Positions 52,653-61,480 are shown, numbered from the stretch's first letter. The stretch: DNA of 64,000 nucleotides from an uncultured Ruminiclostridium sp. (GCA_947624435.1 CANQKE010000004.1:1-64000); one strand, 5' to 3'. A program made the numbers and translations. The notes: a model not told the origin generated them from the letters alone.

Positions 52653-54926
52653 TTATCCCACGGAAGTCTGACCGGCAAGCTGCGTTATCATCAGCGGATC
52701 AGACGCCGCGCAGACGGTAATTCTGTCCTCGCTTTTAGAATAATCGGCGGTGATCCGTCTTGATTTATAAAAACTTCCGTCTATTATCCCAAGCGAAATT
52801 ATATCTTCTATTTCCCCGGCAATGAGCTTTCTCAAAGGCCGCGCTCCGCCGTCCAGTCCGAAGGCTTTTTCGGATATATGCCTTGCCAGCCGTTCTGTCC
52901 AGAACAGGCTTATCCCCTGCTTTTCACATCTGCCTCCAAGCTCTGAAAGCATTATACAGCATATTCGGTACAGATCATCTTTTGAAAGAGGCGTAAACGG
53001 TACTATCTCGTCTATTCTGCCCAGCAATTCGGAGCGAAAATGCTTTTTCATCTCCTCGTTTATACGGGAGAGATCGCTGCTTTGCTTTTCCGAAAAGCCT
53101 ATCAAGGAGCTTTTTCCGTTTATGATATCCGCGCCGATATTGCCGGTAAGGATCATCACCGTATTTGAAAAATCCGTTTTTCTTCCGGCAGAATCGGTCA
53201 GCGTGCCGTCCTCCAGTATTTGCAGCAGCAAATCAAAAATATCGCTGTGCGCTTTTTCTATCTCGTCAAAAACTACCACGCTGTACGGTTTCCGCCGTAC
53301 CGCTTCGGTGAGAAATCCCCCTTCGTCGTGGCCGGAATATCCTACGGGTGAGCCTATCAGCTTTGAAATGGAATGCGGCTCAGAATATTCCGACATATCC
53401 AGCTTTATCATCGCCTTTTCGCTGCCGAAAACACAGCGCGCTATCGCTTTGCAGCAGTGAGTTTTTCCTACCCCTCCCCCTCCGAGGAAAATAAACGAGC
53501 CTATCGGACGGTTATCGTCACACAGTCCGGCACGGTTTCTCCTGACCGCGGACGCTACCGTCCTTACGGCGTTGTCCTGACCGATGACCGTCTGTTTGAG
53601 TTCGTTTTCCAGACTGAACAGCTTTTCCGTCTGAGTCTGCTCAAGCTTGCCCAGCGGTATGCCTGTAATTACCGATACTGTTTTGCATATATCCTCGGAG
53701 GAAAGCGCTATATTGCCGTTTTCCTGCCTCAGCCTTAATGTTGACGCCGCCTCGTCTATAAGGTCGAGCGCTTTATCCGGCAAAAATCTGTCGGTAATAT
53801 ATCTTTTGGATAAAGCTACTGCGGAAGTTATTGCGTCGTCGGATATTGTAAGCTCATGATGCTGTTCATATTTTTCTCTTAACCCGAACAGTATTTTTAC
53901 TGCGTCTTTCTCGTCCGGCTCATCGACCGTGACCGGCTGAAGCCTGCGCTCTAAGGCGCTGTCCTTTTCGATATATTTTTTATATTCCGCTGTGGTGGTA
54001 GCTCCGATAAGATGTATCTCACCGCGGGCAAGCATAGGTTTCATTATATTCGCGGCGTCTATCGCGCCCTCTGCCGCGCCTGCGCCGATAATATTGTGTA
54101 TTTCATCTATAAACAGTATCATGTTGTCAGACGCGGAAATTTCCGCCAGTACGTTGCTTAAGCGCTCTTCAAAATCACCGCGGTATTTTGCTCCTGCCAG
54201 CAGCAAACTGAGGTCCAGCATATAGATGTGCTTGTTTTTAAGCTCATCGGGTACGTTTCCGTCGGATATTCTTTTTGCCAAACCCTCTACCACGGCGGTC
54301 TTTCCTACGCCCGGCTCTCCGACAAGGCAAGGATTATTTTTCAGCCGACGCAGTAAAATCCCTATAACTCTTTCGGTCTCCTTTTCACGGCAAAGGCACG
54401 GATCGAGGTCTTCTGCGCATTCGGTAAGGTCCTTTCCGTATTTTCGCAGTGTCTGAGAAAGCTGCGTTCTGCGGTGCTTGGCATTTTCTTCCAAATTACG
54501 CGGTCTGCGTTTGTCGGTGTACACCGAATAAAGGTCCATTCCCGCCTCTTTTAAGAAAATGCAGGCGTAACAGTCGGCGTCTGCGATTATTGCTTTCAGC
54601 AGATGTTCTGTTCCGGCGAGCTTTTTTCCTGCGGTGCGGGATAATATAACAGCGTTTTCGAGTATTCTTTTGCTGCGCGGAGTAAGGTCGCTTGCGGAGA
54701 GCGGCTGCGCGTTTGCCCTGCCCTTTATCGACTCCAGCCGTTTAGCGGTCATTTCTTCGGTAATACCTCCCATGTGAAGTATTGAATATGCCGCGCTGGC
54801 CGGAGTTTTGGTAAGACCGTACAGGATATGCTCGCTGCCGATATAGGTATGCCCCAGCCGCGACGCGAGCTCCAGCCCTTCATTTAACGCTTCGTTAGCT
54901 TTTTCGGTAAAATTATTCCAATTCAT
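52653..54926 (-). CDS. clpC: ClpC-like AAA+ ATPase lacking the middle (M) domain
   Basis: A 757-residue HSP100 unfoldase. N-terminal double Clp repeat (~1-140), NBD1 with Walker A GEPGVGKT (~208) and 'FIDEIH', NBD2 with an unusual Walker A GGGGVGKT (~500) and 'VFDEIEKAH', and the C-terminal D2-small domain. Between 'DEAASTLRLR' and 'SSEDICKTVSVITGIPL' only ~8 residues remain, where ClpC/ClpB/ClpA carry a coiled-coil M domain or linker (about 60 in ClpC). MecA/McsB-type adaptor control should therefore differ. No ctsR-mcsAB genes are nearby. Known Clostridial ClpC-like paralogues can be compact, so a simple paralogue is possible. Confidence 0.88.
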   Translation of the reverse strand: MNWNNFTEKANEALNEGLELASRLGHTYIGSEHILYGLTKTPASAAYSILHMGGITEEMTAKRLESIKGRANAQPLSASDLTPRSKRILENAVILSRTAGKKLAGTEHLLKAIIADADCYACIFLKEAGMDLYSVYTDKRRPRNLEENAKHRRTQLSQTLRKYGKDLTECAEDLDPCLCREKETERVIGILLRRLKNNPCLVGEPGVGKTAVVEGLAKRISDGNVPDELKNKHIYMLDLSLLLAGAKYRGDFEERLSNVLAEISASDNMILFIDEIHNIIGAGAAEGAIDAANIMKPMLARGEIHLIGATTTAEYKKYIEKDSALERRLQPVTVDEPDEKDAVKILFGLREKYEQHHELTISDDAITSAVALSKRYITDRFLPDKALDLIDEAASTLRLRQENGNIALSSEDICKTVSVITGIPLGKLEQTQTEKLFSLENELKQTVIGQDNAVRTVASAVRRNRAGLCDDNRPIGSFIFLGGGGVGKTHCCKAIARCVFGSEKAMIKLDMSEYSEPHSISKLIGSPVGYSGHDEGGFLTEAVRRKPYSVVVFDEIEKAHSDIFDLLLQILEDGTLTDSAGRKTDFSNTVMILTGNIGADIINGKSSLIGFSEKQSSDLSRINEEMKKHFRSELLGRIDEIVPFTPLSKDDLYRICCIMLSELGGRCEKQGISLFWTERLARHISEKAFGLDGGARPLRKLIAGEIEDIISLGIIDGSFYKSRRITADYSKSEDRITVCAASDPLMITQLAGQTSVG

Positions 54927-55070
54927 ACGTTGTCCCGCCTTTCATTTTCATTTTTTGCATTATCTGCCGGATAATTCAAACAAAGGAAAAGTTTTTACAA
55001 AAAATGAAATTTCATGGCGAAAAGCGTAGGCGGTATCGTGAGACGGCTCGGTCTCGGTTCCCGTATACCT

Positions 55071-56645
55071 CTATTTATCTGTTCTTATAAACAAGTATTC
55101 GTTGCCTTTTTTACCCGCAAAATCTATCAACCCGACATCTTTCATTATTTCGATAAACAGCGATGCGTCGCAGGTTTTCAGCAGTCCGGCAAGCTCTTTG
55201 CGGGTGAATCGGTCGGAAAGCTCGTTCGGGATAAACCTTTTATAGCTGCTGCTGTCCTCCAAAAATATAAGATTTTCCAGCGAAACCGGAACCGATATTT
55301 TTCTGTCGCTTTTTCGGCGTTTCATGTCCTTTTTGGTAAACCGGTAATTATCCACCGAAAGCTCCGCGATACATACGGTCAGATTGGGATCGTTGAGATA
55401 TTGCTTTATCCTATACAGCTCCAAAAAGAAATCGGTCAGGCTGTTATGCACGGTCTTTCTGCCCGTCTTTAACAGCTCTCCGGTAGAAGCGTCGACGTAA
55501 TTCAGCCGTGTTATCTTATGAAAAGGGTACACCACGGTTACATGCACAGCCTGTAAAAAGCTGTCCAGTTTATTTACAAGATTCTTGAAATTACCTGTCT
55601 GTATCTCAAAAATGCCGTTTTCCGTGACCAGATCGGCATAAAAATTTCCTATTTTTATTTCCTTATCATATGCGGTGACCGCAAAGTAGCTTTTCAGCAC
55701 GGAATGTATCTGCTTTTCGTTTAATGTTCCTATTCCGTCATTATCAGGAACATACGCTGCAAGGCAACGCGAAAATTTATCCGCGTCGGCCGGTTCGATC
55801 TCGTTGTGACGCTGATAGTCCCATACCTTGCAGCAATCATTTGCGATAAATACAGGCACTCCGGATTGCTCGTTACTGCGTATCACGCCGTAAGCTGCCT
55901 GCTTAAGCTCATGCGCCGCGTTAGCTACGGCATATCCTCGGTCGGCATTTTTTATCATAGGGAGGTCGTTTACGTTATCGCCGAATGCAATGACCTCGTC
56001 AGCGCCTAACAAAGCTTTCAGCTCGGCGACGGCATTAGCTTTTGATACGCCCTCGCAAAATATTTCATACCAGTATTCTTTTGTATTATATGTATCCGCC
56101 TGATAATTTCGCGTAAATCCGTTTTTATTGTAAAACACCTCGTCCAGCGCTTCCATAGACGTTTTCGGGTCGATAAGCGTTATATAAAACACATCGCCCT
56201 CAAAAAGCTCGTTAAATGCGCCGCATTCTCTGAGCCTGGGATCTCCTTTTCGATCGGAAATATAACGCTTGACGCCGGCGCTTATCGAGCTTTTAAGCCA
56301 ACTGACATGTTCTATACCGTCAATATAGGAATATACGAGCAGGGATTCTTCATGCTCTGTAAAAAATTCTGAGGCGGTTCTTTTTGAATCTTCACTGAAA
56401 TAATGGCTTATAAGTTGCTTTTTTGACTTCGGGTCTACTATAAACACGCCGTTATATACTATTACAGGAAGATCGAAATTTACCTCCGTGGTCTTTGCCG
56501 AGGCGCTTGACAGGGAACGGGCGGTAGCATAGGTTACAGACGCTCCGTTTTTTATTTCGCGGTTCAGAATATCTCGTGAAACAATGCTTATCTGCGCCTT
56601 ATGGTTAAACAATGTGCCGTCAAGGTCGGTAACATACAGCTTCAT
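55071..56645 (-). CDS. HAD-superfamily phosphatase fused to a PD-(D/E)XK-like and winged-helix region
   Basis: A 524-residue protein. Residues 1-280 are a Cof-type HAD phosphatase with DLDGT (7-11), the Thr/Ser motif near 40, and GDNVNDLPM (222-230). Residues ~305-400 form an alpha/beta segment 'KEIKIGNFYADLVTENGIFEIQTGNF' with Glu329, Asp338 and Glu347-x-Gln349, the layout of PD-(D/E)XK nucleases of the E-x-Q variant. Residues ~470-520 ('DRFTRKELAGLLKTCDASLFIEIMKDVGLIDFAGKKGNEYLF') look like a winged helix. The C-terminal part alone resembles a family of uncharacterised Firmicutes proteins; I do not know the fusion as a described architecture. GAGGAGAT precedes the ATG. Confidence 0.82.
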   Translation of the reverse strand: MKLYVTDLDGTLFNHKAQISIVSRDILNREIKNGASVTYATARSLSSASAKTTEVNFDLPVIVYNGVFIVDPKSKKQLISHYFSEDSKRTASEFFTEHEESLLVYSYIDGIEHVSWLKSSISAGVKRYISDRKGDPRLRECGAFNELFEGDVFYITLIDPKTSMEALDEVFYNKNGFTRNYQADTYNTKEYWYEIFCEGVSKANAVAELKALLGADEVIAFGDNVNDLPMIKNADRGYAVANAAHELKQAAYGVIRSNEQSGVPVFIANDCCKVWDYQRHNEIEPADADKFSRCLAAYVPDNDGIGTLNEKQIHSVLKSYFAVTAYDKEIKIGNFYADLVTENGIFEIQTGNFKNLVNKLDSFLQAVHVTVVYPFHKITRLNYVDASTGELLKTGRKTVHNSLTDFFLELYRIKQYLNDPNLTVCIAELSVDNYRFTKKDMKRRKSDRKISVPVSLENLIFLEDSSSYKRFIPNELSDRFTRKELAGLLKTCDASLFIEIMKDVGLIDFAGKKGNEYLFIRTDK

Positions 56646-56797
56646 TTATTATCTCCTCGTGTTTTTTTGCGGCTTTTGGCATAATACGGGGATCTTTGCC
56701 GTTTTAATTATACCAAAATCATCGTATAAAATCAAGCCATTTGGTAAAAATGCACAAATTTCTATCCGAAAAATTTATATCATTTAATTTGCTTTTT

Positions 56798-56815
56798 TTG
56801 ATAAAAAATTATCAA
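56798..56815 (+). promoter_or_regulatory. Rex-like operator upstream of gap
   Basis: The perfect inverted repeat TTGATAA-AAAA-TTATCAA (18 bp) has the length and half-site form of Rex redox-repressor sites (TTGTTAA-N4-TTAACAA). It ends 5 bases before the gap -35, whose TTGATAA is a third half-site. Control by the NADH/NAD ratio is inferred. Confidence 0.5.
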
Positions 56816-56820
56816 ACCTC

Positions 56821-56849
56821 TTGATAAAAGCGGAAAAATTATGTATAAT
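56821..56849 (+). promoter_or_regulatory. Promoter of gap
   Basis: TTGATA (56821-56826), 17 bases, TATAAT (56844-56849). The expected 5' UTR starts just before a 6-bp hairpin CGGACA-GGCA-TGTCCG (56866-56881), likely mRNA-stabilising. Confidence 0.88.
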
Positions 56850-56905
56850 ATAAGATGTAAAAATACGGACAGGCATGTCCGAGAAATATTAGGAGGAATA
56901 TTCCA

Positions 56906-57943
56906 ATGTCAGTTAAAGTTGCTATTAACGGATTTGGCCGTATCGGTCGTCTTGCGTTCAGACAGATGTTCGGCGCAGAGGGATATGAGATAGTTGCTAT
57001 CAACGATCTTACCAAGCCCTCAATGCTTGCTCATCTTCTCAAGTATGATACCGCTCAGGGCGGTTACTGCGGCAAGATAGGCGATAATCTTCATGAGGTT
57101 TCTGCTGATGATGAGGCAGGCACTATCACTGTAGACGGCAAGACCCTTAAAATTTATGCTATGGCTAAGGCTGCTGAGCTTCCCTGGGGCGAGCTTGACG
57201 TAGACGTTGTACTTGAGTGCACCGGTTTCTACTGCTCAAAGGAGAAATCTCAGGCTCACATCGACGCAGGCGCTAAGAAGGTCGTTATTTCCGCTCCCGC
57301 AGGCAATGACCTCAAGACCATCGTTTACAGCGTAAACGAGAACACTCTTACCCCCGATGATACCATCATCTCGGCTGCTTCCTGCACCACCAACTGCCTC
57401 GCTCCTATGGCTAAGGCTCTTAACGATTATGCTCCTATCCAGAGCGGTATCATGAGCACTATCCATGCTTACACCGGCGACCAGATGATCCTTGACGGTC
57501 CTCACAGAAAGGGCGACCTGAGAAGAGCAAGAGCCGGCGCTGCTAACATAGTTCCTAACTCCACCGGTGCTGCTAAGGCTATCGGTCTGGTTATTCCCGA
57601 GCTGAACGGCAAGCTGATAGGCTCCGCACAGAGAGTTCCGGTCCCCACCGGTTCTACCACTATCCTTACCGCAGTTGTTAAGGGCAGCGACATCACCAAG
57701 GAAGGCATCAACGCCGCTATGAAGGCTGCTGCTTCCGAGTCTTACGGCTACAACGAGGATCCTATCGTTTCTTCCGACGTTATCGGTATGAAGTTCGGTT
57801 CTCTGTTTGACGCTACTCAGACTATGGTTTCCCATATCGCTGACGATCTGTACGAAGTACAGGTAGTTTCCTGGTATGACAACGAGAACTCCTACACCTC
57901 TCAGATGGTAAGGACTATCAAGTATTTTGCAGAGCTCAAGTAA
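56906..57943 (+). CDS. gap: Glyceraldehyde-3-phosphate dehydrogenase
   Basis: A 345-residue glycolytic enzyme with NAD loop GFGRIGR (9-15), Asp34 after beta2 (NAD preference), and catalytic Cys160 in SCTTNCLAP. His follows in 'TIHAYTGDQ' (~187). GGAGGAATATT precedes the ATG. Codon use is visibly biased toward C-ending, highly expressed codons compared with its neighbours. Monocistronic, with no pgk or tpi adjacent. Confidence 0.98.
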   Translation: MSVKVAINGFGRIGRLAFRQMFGAEGYEIVAINDLTKPSMLAHLLKYDTAQGGYCGKIGDNLHEVSADDEAGTITVDGKTLKIYAMAKAAELPWGELDVDVVLECTGFYCSKEKSQAHIDAGAKKVVISAPAGNDLKTIVYSVNENTLTPDDTIISAASCTTNCLAPMAKALNDYAPIQSGIMSTIHAYTGDQMILDGPHRKGDLRRARAGAANIVPNSTGAAKAIGLVIPELNGKLIGSAQRVPVPTGSTTILTAVVKGSDITKEGINAAMKAAASESYGYNEDPIVSSDVIGMKFGSLFDATQTMVSHIADDLYEVQVVSWYDNENSYTSQMVRTIKYFAELK

Positions 57944-58007
57944 TTGATCTTCTAAACATTACACCTCCCGTTAGCGTGATATGATTAACGGAGAATTAAG
58001 TTTTATC

Positions 58008-58040
58008 CATCTCCCTCAAGGAAATTCCTTGAGGGAGATG
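58008..58040. repeat. Long perfect hairpin downstream of gap, possible repeat unit
   Basis: A 16-bp perfect inverted repeat beginning CATCTCCCTCAAGGAA with a 1-base centre lies 64 bases after the gap stop. No T-tract follows on the plus strand. It may terminate gap or stabilise its 3' end, and it resembles dispersed CTCCCTCAAGG palindromes seen in some gut Firmicutes genomes (recollection, not verified). Confidence 0.55.
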
Positions 58041-58141
58041 TGTTATGTGAAGCGTCAGAATTCCCTCTCTATGGACTCCTTGTCGCATTCAAAAGTGTAA
58101 TGTATAATAATCCGTTCTATACAAAATGTAATAAAGCTTAT

Positions 58142-58172
58142 AAGACCGCGTTCTATCGCCGCGGTCTTTTAC
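58142..58172. terminator. Terminator between gap and phoR
   Basis: AAGACCGCG, a 9-base loop, CGCGGTCTT, then TTACTTT on the plus strand. It lies between convergent genes 15 bases from the phoR stop. Confidence 0.75.
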
Positions 58173-58186
58173 TTTAATATATCACA

Positions 58187-59854
58187 TTATTCATCCCCTG
58201 CTATCGGGAAAGTGACCTTTACCGTCGTGCCTTCTCCCTCAACGCTTTGCAGCTCTATTTTCGCATTATGGAGTCTTGCTGCGTGTTTGACGATGGATAA
58301 TCCCAAACCTGTACCGCCAAGCTCTTTGGAACGGCTTTTATCAACTCGGTAGAACCGCTCGAAAATGCGCTCCTGATGTTCGCGCGGAATACCGATCCCC
58401 GTATCGGATACCGAAAGGCAGACGCCGTCCGAAAGGCATTCTACCGATACTTTTACTGTTCCGCCCTGACGGTTATATTTTATCGCGTTGTCTGTAAGGT
58501 TATAAACAATGCTCTCAAGAAGCTGCGGTACGCCGACTACCACGGCGTTTTCGCCCTCAATGCTGACGGAAACACCGACATTTTCCGCCTCGCGGGAAAG
58601 TGACTTCACCGTTTGGGCAGCCAGATCATAAAGATCGACGCGCTCCCGTTTCATATCCTCCGCGCCCTCGTCCAAATGGGAAAGGCGTATAATATCTTCC
58701 ACCAAAGCGATCATGCGGCCGGTTTCATTGCTGATTTGAGAATAGAACCTCGCCGTATCTTCGGGGCGCACCATGCCGTTTTCCAAAAGCTCCGCGCACC
58801 CCGCGATGGTATGCAGCGGCGTTTTGAGTTCGTGGGAAACATTAGCGGTAAACTCTCGGCGCATTTGCTCCGCCTGCTCTTTTTCCGTAACATCGAGCAT
58901 TAAAAGAACAGCGCCAGTAACTTTTTCATCCTCCGATACAGGACTTATATCTAACCGGTATTTTCTGCCTTTTAATTCAAGCGTTCTCTCCACGCGTATG
59001 CCTTTTTCTATTTGAGAAATAAGGTCGGATATTTCGGCGCTGCGATTGACAGACAGCATATGCTGCCCGACGCAGTCATGTGAAACGTCAAATAGCTTTT
59101 CCGCCGCGCGGTTTATGCTTAGGATCTCGCCCTTTGTATTAAGGACGACTATCCCCTCCGACATATTTTCGGTAACGGCTTCAAATTCTTCCTGCCTTTT
59201 TCTGAGTTCGTCAGCTTGATTTTTGATTTGTCGCTGCTGGGTATCTATACGGCGGAGCAGCGGTGACAATTCGTCGTATCCCTCGTTTGAAAGCGGGTCG
59301 TCAAGGTCAAGGCTGTTAAGCGGCTTTACTATTTTTTTCGACAGCCGCGACGCTAAAAACATCGACAGCACAATCGCGATAAGGATTATCACGACAAGCG
59401 GCTGCATCATTCCGAGAAGCAGCATCAAGAGCGTACTTTGCGCGACAGAAAGTCGGACTACTGTTCCGTCGGACAACCTTTTTGCGCTATAAAGTGTGCG
59501 CTCCATAAGCGTTGCTGAGTAGCGCGAGCTTTCGCCATAGCCTGATTCAAGCGCCTCCTTTATCTCCTCGCGCTCAAGGTGATTTTCCATTTCGGACAAG
59601 TCCGCTTCGCTGTCGTAAAGCACTTTGCCGTCCGCACTTATCCATGAGATACGGTAATCTTTTGGGGAAAGTCCCTCAAAATATTCCGCGCCAACAGCCT
59701 CGACGCCCTGCGCCGCAAGCTCTGTTTGCGTCTTTAACCCGTTTTGCTGAACATTTCCGAAATAATCATAAAGCACACAGAGAAAGAGTACTACACAGGC
59801 AAGAAAAACCGCTATCGCCACAAGACATATAGACCTGAAAATTCGTTTTGTCAT
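58187..59854 (-). CDS. phoR: PhoR-type sensor histidine kinase
   Basis: A 555-residue membrane kinase with two transmembrane helices (~8-28 and ~145-165) flanking an extracytoplasmic sensor. A HAMP-like linker and a PAS domain (~215-320) follow. HisKA 'FTANVSHELKTPLHTIAG' (phospho-His ~345) and HATPase boxes 'NLTDNAIKYNRQGG', 'DTGIGIPREHQERIFERFYRVDKSRSKELGGTGLGLSIVKH' complete the protein. The start overlaps phoP's stop by four bases. Its position after pst-phoU makes it the phosphate-starvation sensor. Confidence 0.93.
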   Translation of the reverse strand: MTKRIFRSICLVAIAVFLACVVLFLCVLYDYFGNVQQNGLKTQTELAAQGVEAVGAEYFEGLSPKDYRISWISADGKVLYDSEADLSEMENHLEREEIKEALESGYGESSRYSATLMERTLYSAKRLSDGTVVRLSVAQSTLLMLLLGMMQPLVVIILIAIVLSMFLASRLSKKIVKPLNSLDLDDPLSNEGYDELSPLLRRIDTQQRQIKNQADELRKRQEEFEAVTENMSEGIVVLNTKGEILSINRAAEKLFDVSHDCVGQHMLSVNRSAEISDLISQIEKGIRVERTLELKGRKYRLDISPVSEDEKVTGAVLLMLDVTEKEQAEQMRREFTANVSHELKTPLHTIAGCAELLENGMVRPEDTARFYSQISNETGRMIALVEDIIRLSHLDEGAEDMKRERVDLYDLAAQTVKSLSREAENVGVSVSIEGENAVVVGVPQLLESIVYNLTDNAIKYNRQGGTVKVSVECLSDGVCLSVSDTGIGIPREHQERIFERFYRVDKSRSKELGGTGLGLSIVKHAARLHNAKIELQSVEGEGTTVKVTFPIAGDE

Positions 59855-60528
59855 TTCTCCGCCCCTAACCGATAACCGACGCCGCGCACGGTCTCAATGC
59901 AGTCGCCGCAGCGTCCCAGCTTGCTCCGCAGTGTGCCGATATGAACGTCTACCGTGCGGGTCTCTCCTATATAAGAGTCGCCCCATATACTTGCGAGAAG
60001 TTGGTCGCGAGTAAACACCCGTCCGGGATTTTCCATAAATTTTCGTAGCAGTTCGTATTCCTTATAGGTAAGCTCTATCCGTGTTCCGTCTGCTATTACA
60101 ATGTGCTGTGCCGTATCCATACTGATACCGCCCAGATTCAGCACCTCGCTTTGAGAAAGCGGAGAAACACGGCGGAGTACCGCTTTTACACGGGACAGCA
60201 TTTCCATCATGCCAAAAGGTTTTGCAAGATAATCGTCCGCGCCGAGGTCAAGCCCTATCACCTTGTCATATTCGGTCCCTTTGGCAGTAGCCATAATGAC
60301 AGGCACATTATTGCCGCTTTCCCTCAGCCGTTTTAAGATGCTTATGCCGTCTTCTCCGGGGAGCATAATATCAAGAAGCACCAGCTCCGGGGTATTCTCG
60401 CGCAAAGCCTCCCAAAAGGACGCACCGTCCGAAAAGCCCTTTGACTCAAATCCCGCGGCGTTCAAGGTATATATCATTAAATCACGGATACCGCTGTCGT
60501 CTTCAACGCAGTATATCAATATATTCAC
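59851..60528 (-). CDS. phoP: PhoP/PhoB-type response regulator
   Basis: A 225-residue OmpR-family regulator. The receiver domain has acidic pocket EDD (9-11) and phospho-Asp in 'LVLLDIMLPGEDG' (~54), with Lys ~106 in 'YLAKPFG'. The C-terminal winged helix contains 'ELTYKEYELLRKFMENPGRVFTRDQLL' and 'VDVHIGTLRSKLG'. AAAGGAAG precedes the ATG. It is coupled to phoR. About 300 bases containing repeat copy B separate it from phoU, so read-through from pst may be reduced and a separate promoter is likely. Confidence 0.94.
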   Translation of the reverse strand: MNILIYCVEDDSGIRDLMIYTLNAAGFESKGFSDGASFWEALRENTPELVLLDIMLPGEDGISILKRLRESGNNVPVIMATAKGTEYDKVIGLDLGADDYLAKPFGMMEMLSRVKAVLRRVSPLSQSEVLNLGGISMDTAQHIVIADGTRIELTYKEYELLRKFMENPGRVFTRDQLLASIWGDSYIGETRTVDVHIGTLRSKLGRCGDCIETVRGVGYRLGAEK

Positions 60529-60547
60529 TTCCTTTCAAGGAATGAAA

Positions 60548-60569
60548 AGCAGGCAAATGACTGCCTGCA
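60548..60569. repeat. Hairpin repeat, left copy, abutting element B
   Basis: AGCAGGCAAATGACTGCCTGCA: the stem GCAGGC/GCCTGC is perfect. The same 22 bases recur with two changes at 60765-60786, immediately after the element. Confidence 0.75.
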
Positions 60570-60764
60570 CAGGCTGTAGAAAAAGTGTTCAAAAGCCGGA
60601 AGGAAAGAGGAGTATGAGGGGAAAACCATCAGGGTTTTCACCCTCATTAGTGATAAGTGCCGCTCGTAGAGCGGCAAAAATTGGCGAGTATGTTTTGCAT
60701 ACTTGCCAATTTTTTGGTCAGCTTGTCGAAAAATCCGACCGCAGGGAGGTTTTTCGACAAGCTG
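60570..60764 (+). repeat. 195-bp multi-hairpin MITE-like element, copy B
   Basis: Same length, termini and internal hairpins as copy A (21688-21882). Stem 3 here is ATTGGCGAGTATG...CATACTTGCCAAT instead of ATGAGCAAGTATGT...ACATACTTGCTCAT. Both arms have changed, and one G-T pair is retained, so pairing is conserved over sequence. The fourth stem CAGCTTGTCGAAAAA...TTTTTCGACAAGCTG forms the right end. It lies between phoU and phoP, both on the opposite strand. Confidence 0.85.
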
Positions 60765-60786
60765 AGCAAGCAAATGACGGCCTGCA
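60765..60786. repeat. Hairpin repeat, right copy, abutting element B
   Basis: 20 of 22 bases are identical to 60548-60569. One arm carries a change that weakens the stem (GCAAGC versus GCAGGC). Confidence 0.75.
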
Positions 60787-60823
60787 CAAATCCATATTAT
60801 CATAGCACATTTTCATGCTTTTT

Positions 60824-61480
60824 TCAACCTGTCGGCGGCTGTGCGCTTTTTTCTCCTGTGACGGAAAACAACACCCATTCTGCAATATTTGTGGCGTGAT
60901 CTCCTATTCGCTCAAAATATTTTGCCACCATCAAAAGGTCAAGGGCATATTCTCCCTCGGTTGGATTTTGCGCGATAAGCGAGATAAGACTGCTTTTTAT
61001 ATCCTTGAAATAATCGTCCACGATGTCGTCGGAGGCAATGACCGCCTCGGCAATGATCGTGTCCTGCTTCACATAGGCGTCCACGCTGTCCGTTACCATT
61101 TTGATGGTCGCCTTTGCCATTTCCCGAATTTTGATATGTTCGGGCAATGTTCTGTCATTCAAAAACGGCAGTATCTCCGCTATTTCCTCCGCCTGATCGC
61201 CGATACGCTCCATATCGGTTATCATTTTTAAGGCGGCGGATATTTGCCTGAGATCCCGTGCCACCGGCTGTTGCTGGAGTAAAAGCCGCAGGCACATAGA
61301 TTCGATCTGCCGTTCCTTTTCATCTATCTCGTGGTCAAGCGGAGCGATCTTCGCCGCGAGCGCGTCGTCCTTTTGAATAAGAGCGGACGCCGCAAGAGAA
61401 ATGACCTCTTCGCACAGCGAGCCCATTTTGATAAGCTCCTGTCCCAAAGTATTAAGCTGTTCGTCAAATTTTGTCCTCAT
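60824..61480 (-). CDS. phoU: Phosphate uptake regulator PhoU
   Basis: A 218-residue helical protein of two PhoU repeats (~10-95 and ~115-205) with acidic metal-binding segments ('ERIGDQAEEIAEIL' and 'ERIGDHATNIAEWVLF'). It bridges the Pst transporter to PhoR and represses the Pho regulon at high phosphate. The ATG shares one base with the pstB stop (TAATG). End of the pst operon before repeat copy B. Confidence 0.96.
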   Translation of the reverse strand: MRTKFDEQLNTLGQELIKMGSLCEEVISLAASALIQKDDALAAKIAPLDHEIDEKERQIESMCLRLLLQQQPVARDLRQISAALKMITDMERIGDQAEEIAEILPFLNDRTLPEHIKIREMAKATIKMVTDSVDAYVKQDTIIAEAVIASDDIVDDYFKDIKSSLISLIAQNPTEGEYALDLLMVAKYFERIGDHATNIAEWVLFSVTGEKSAQPPTG

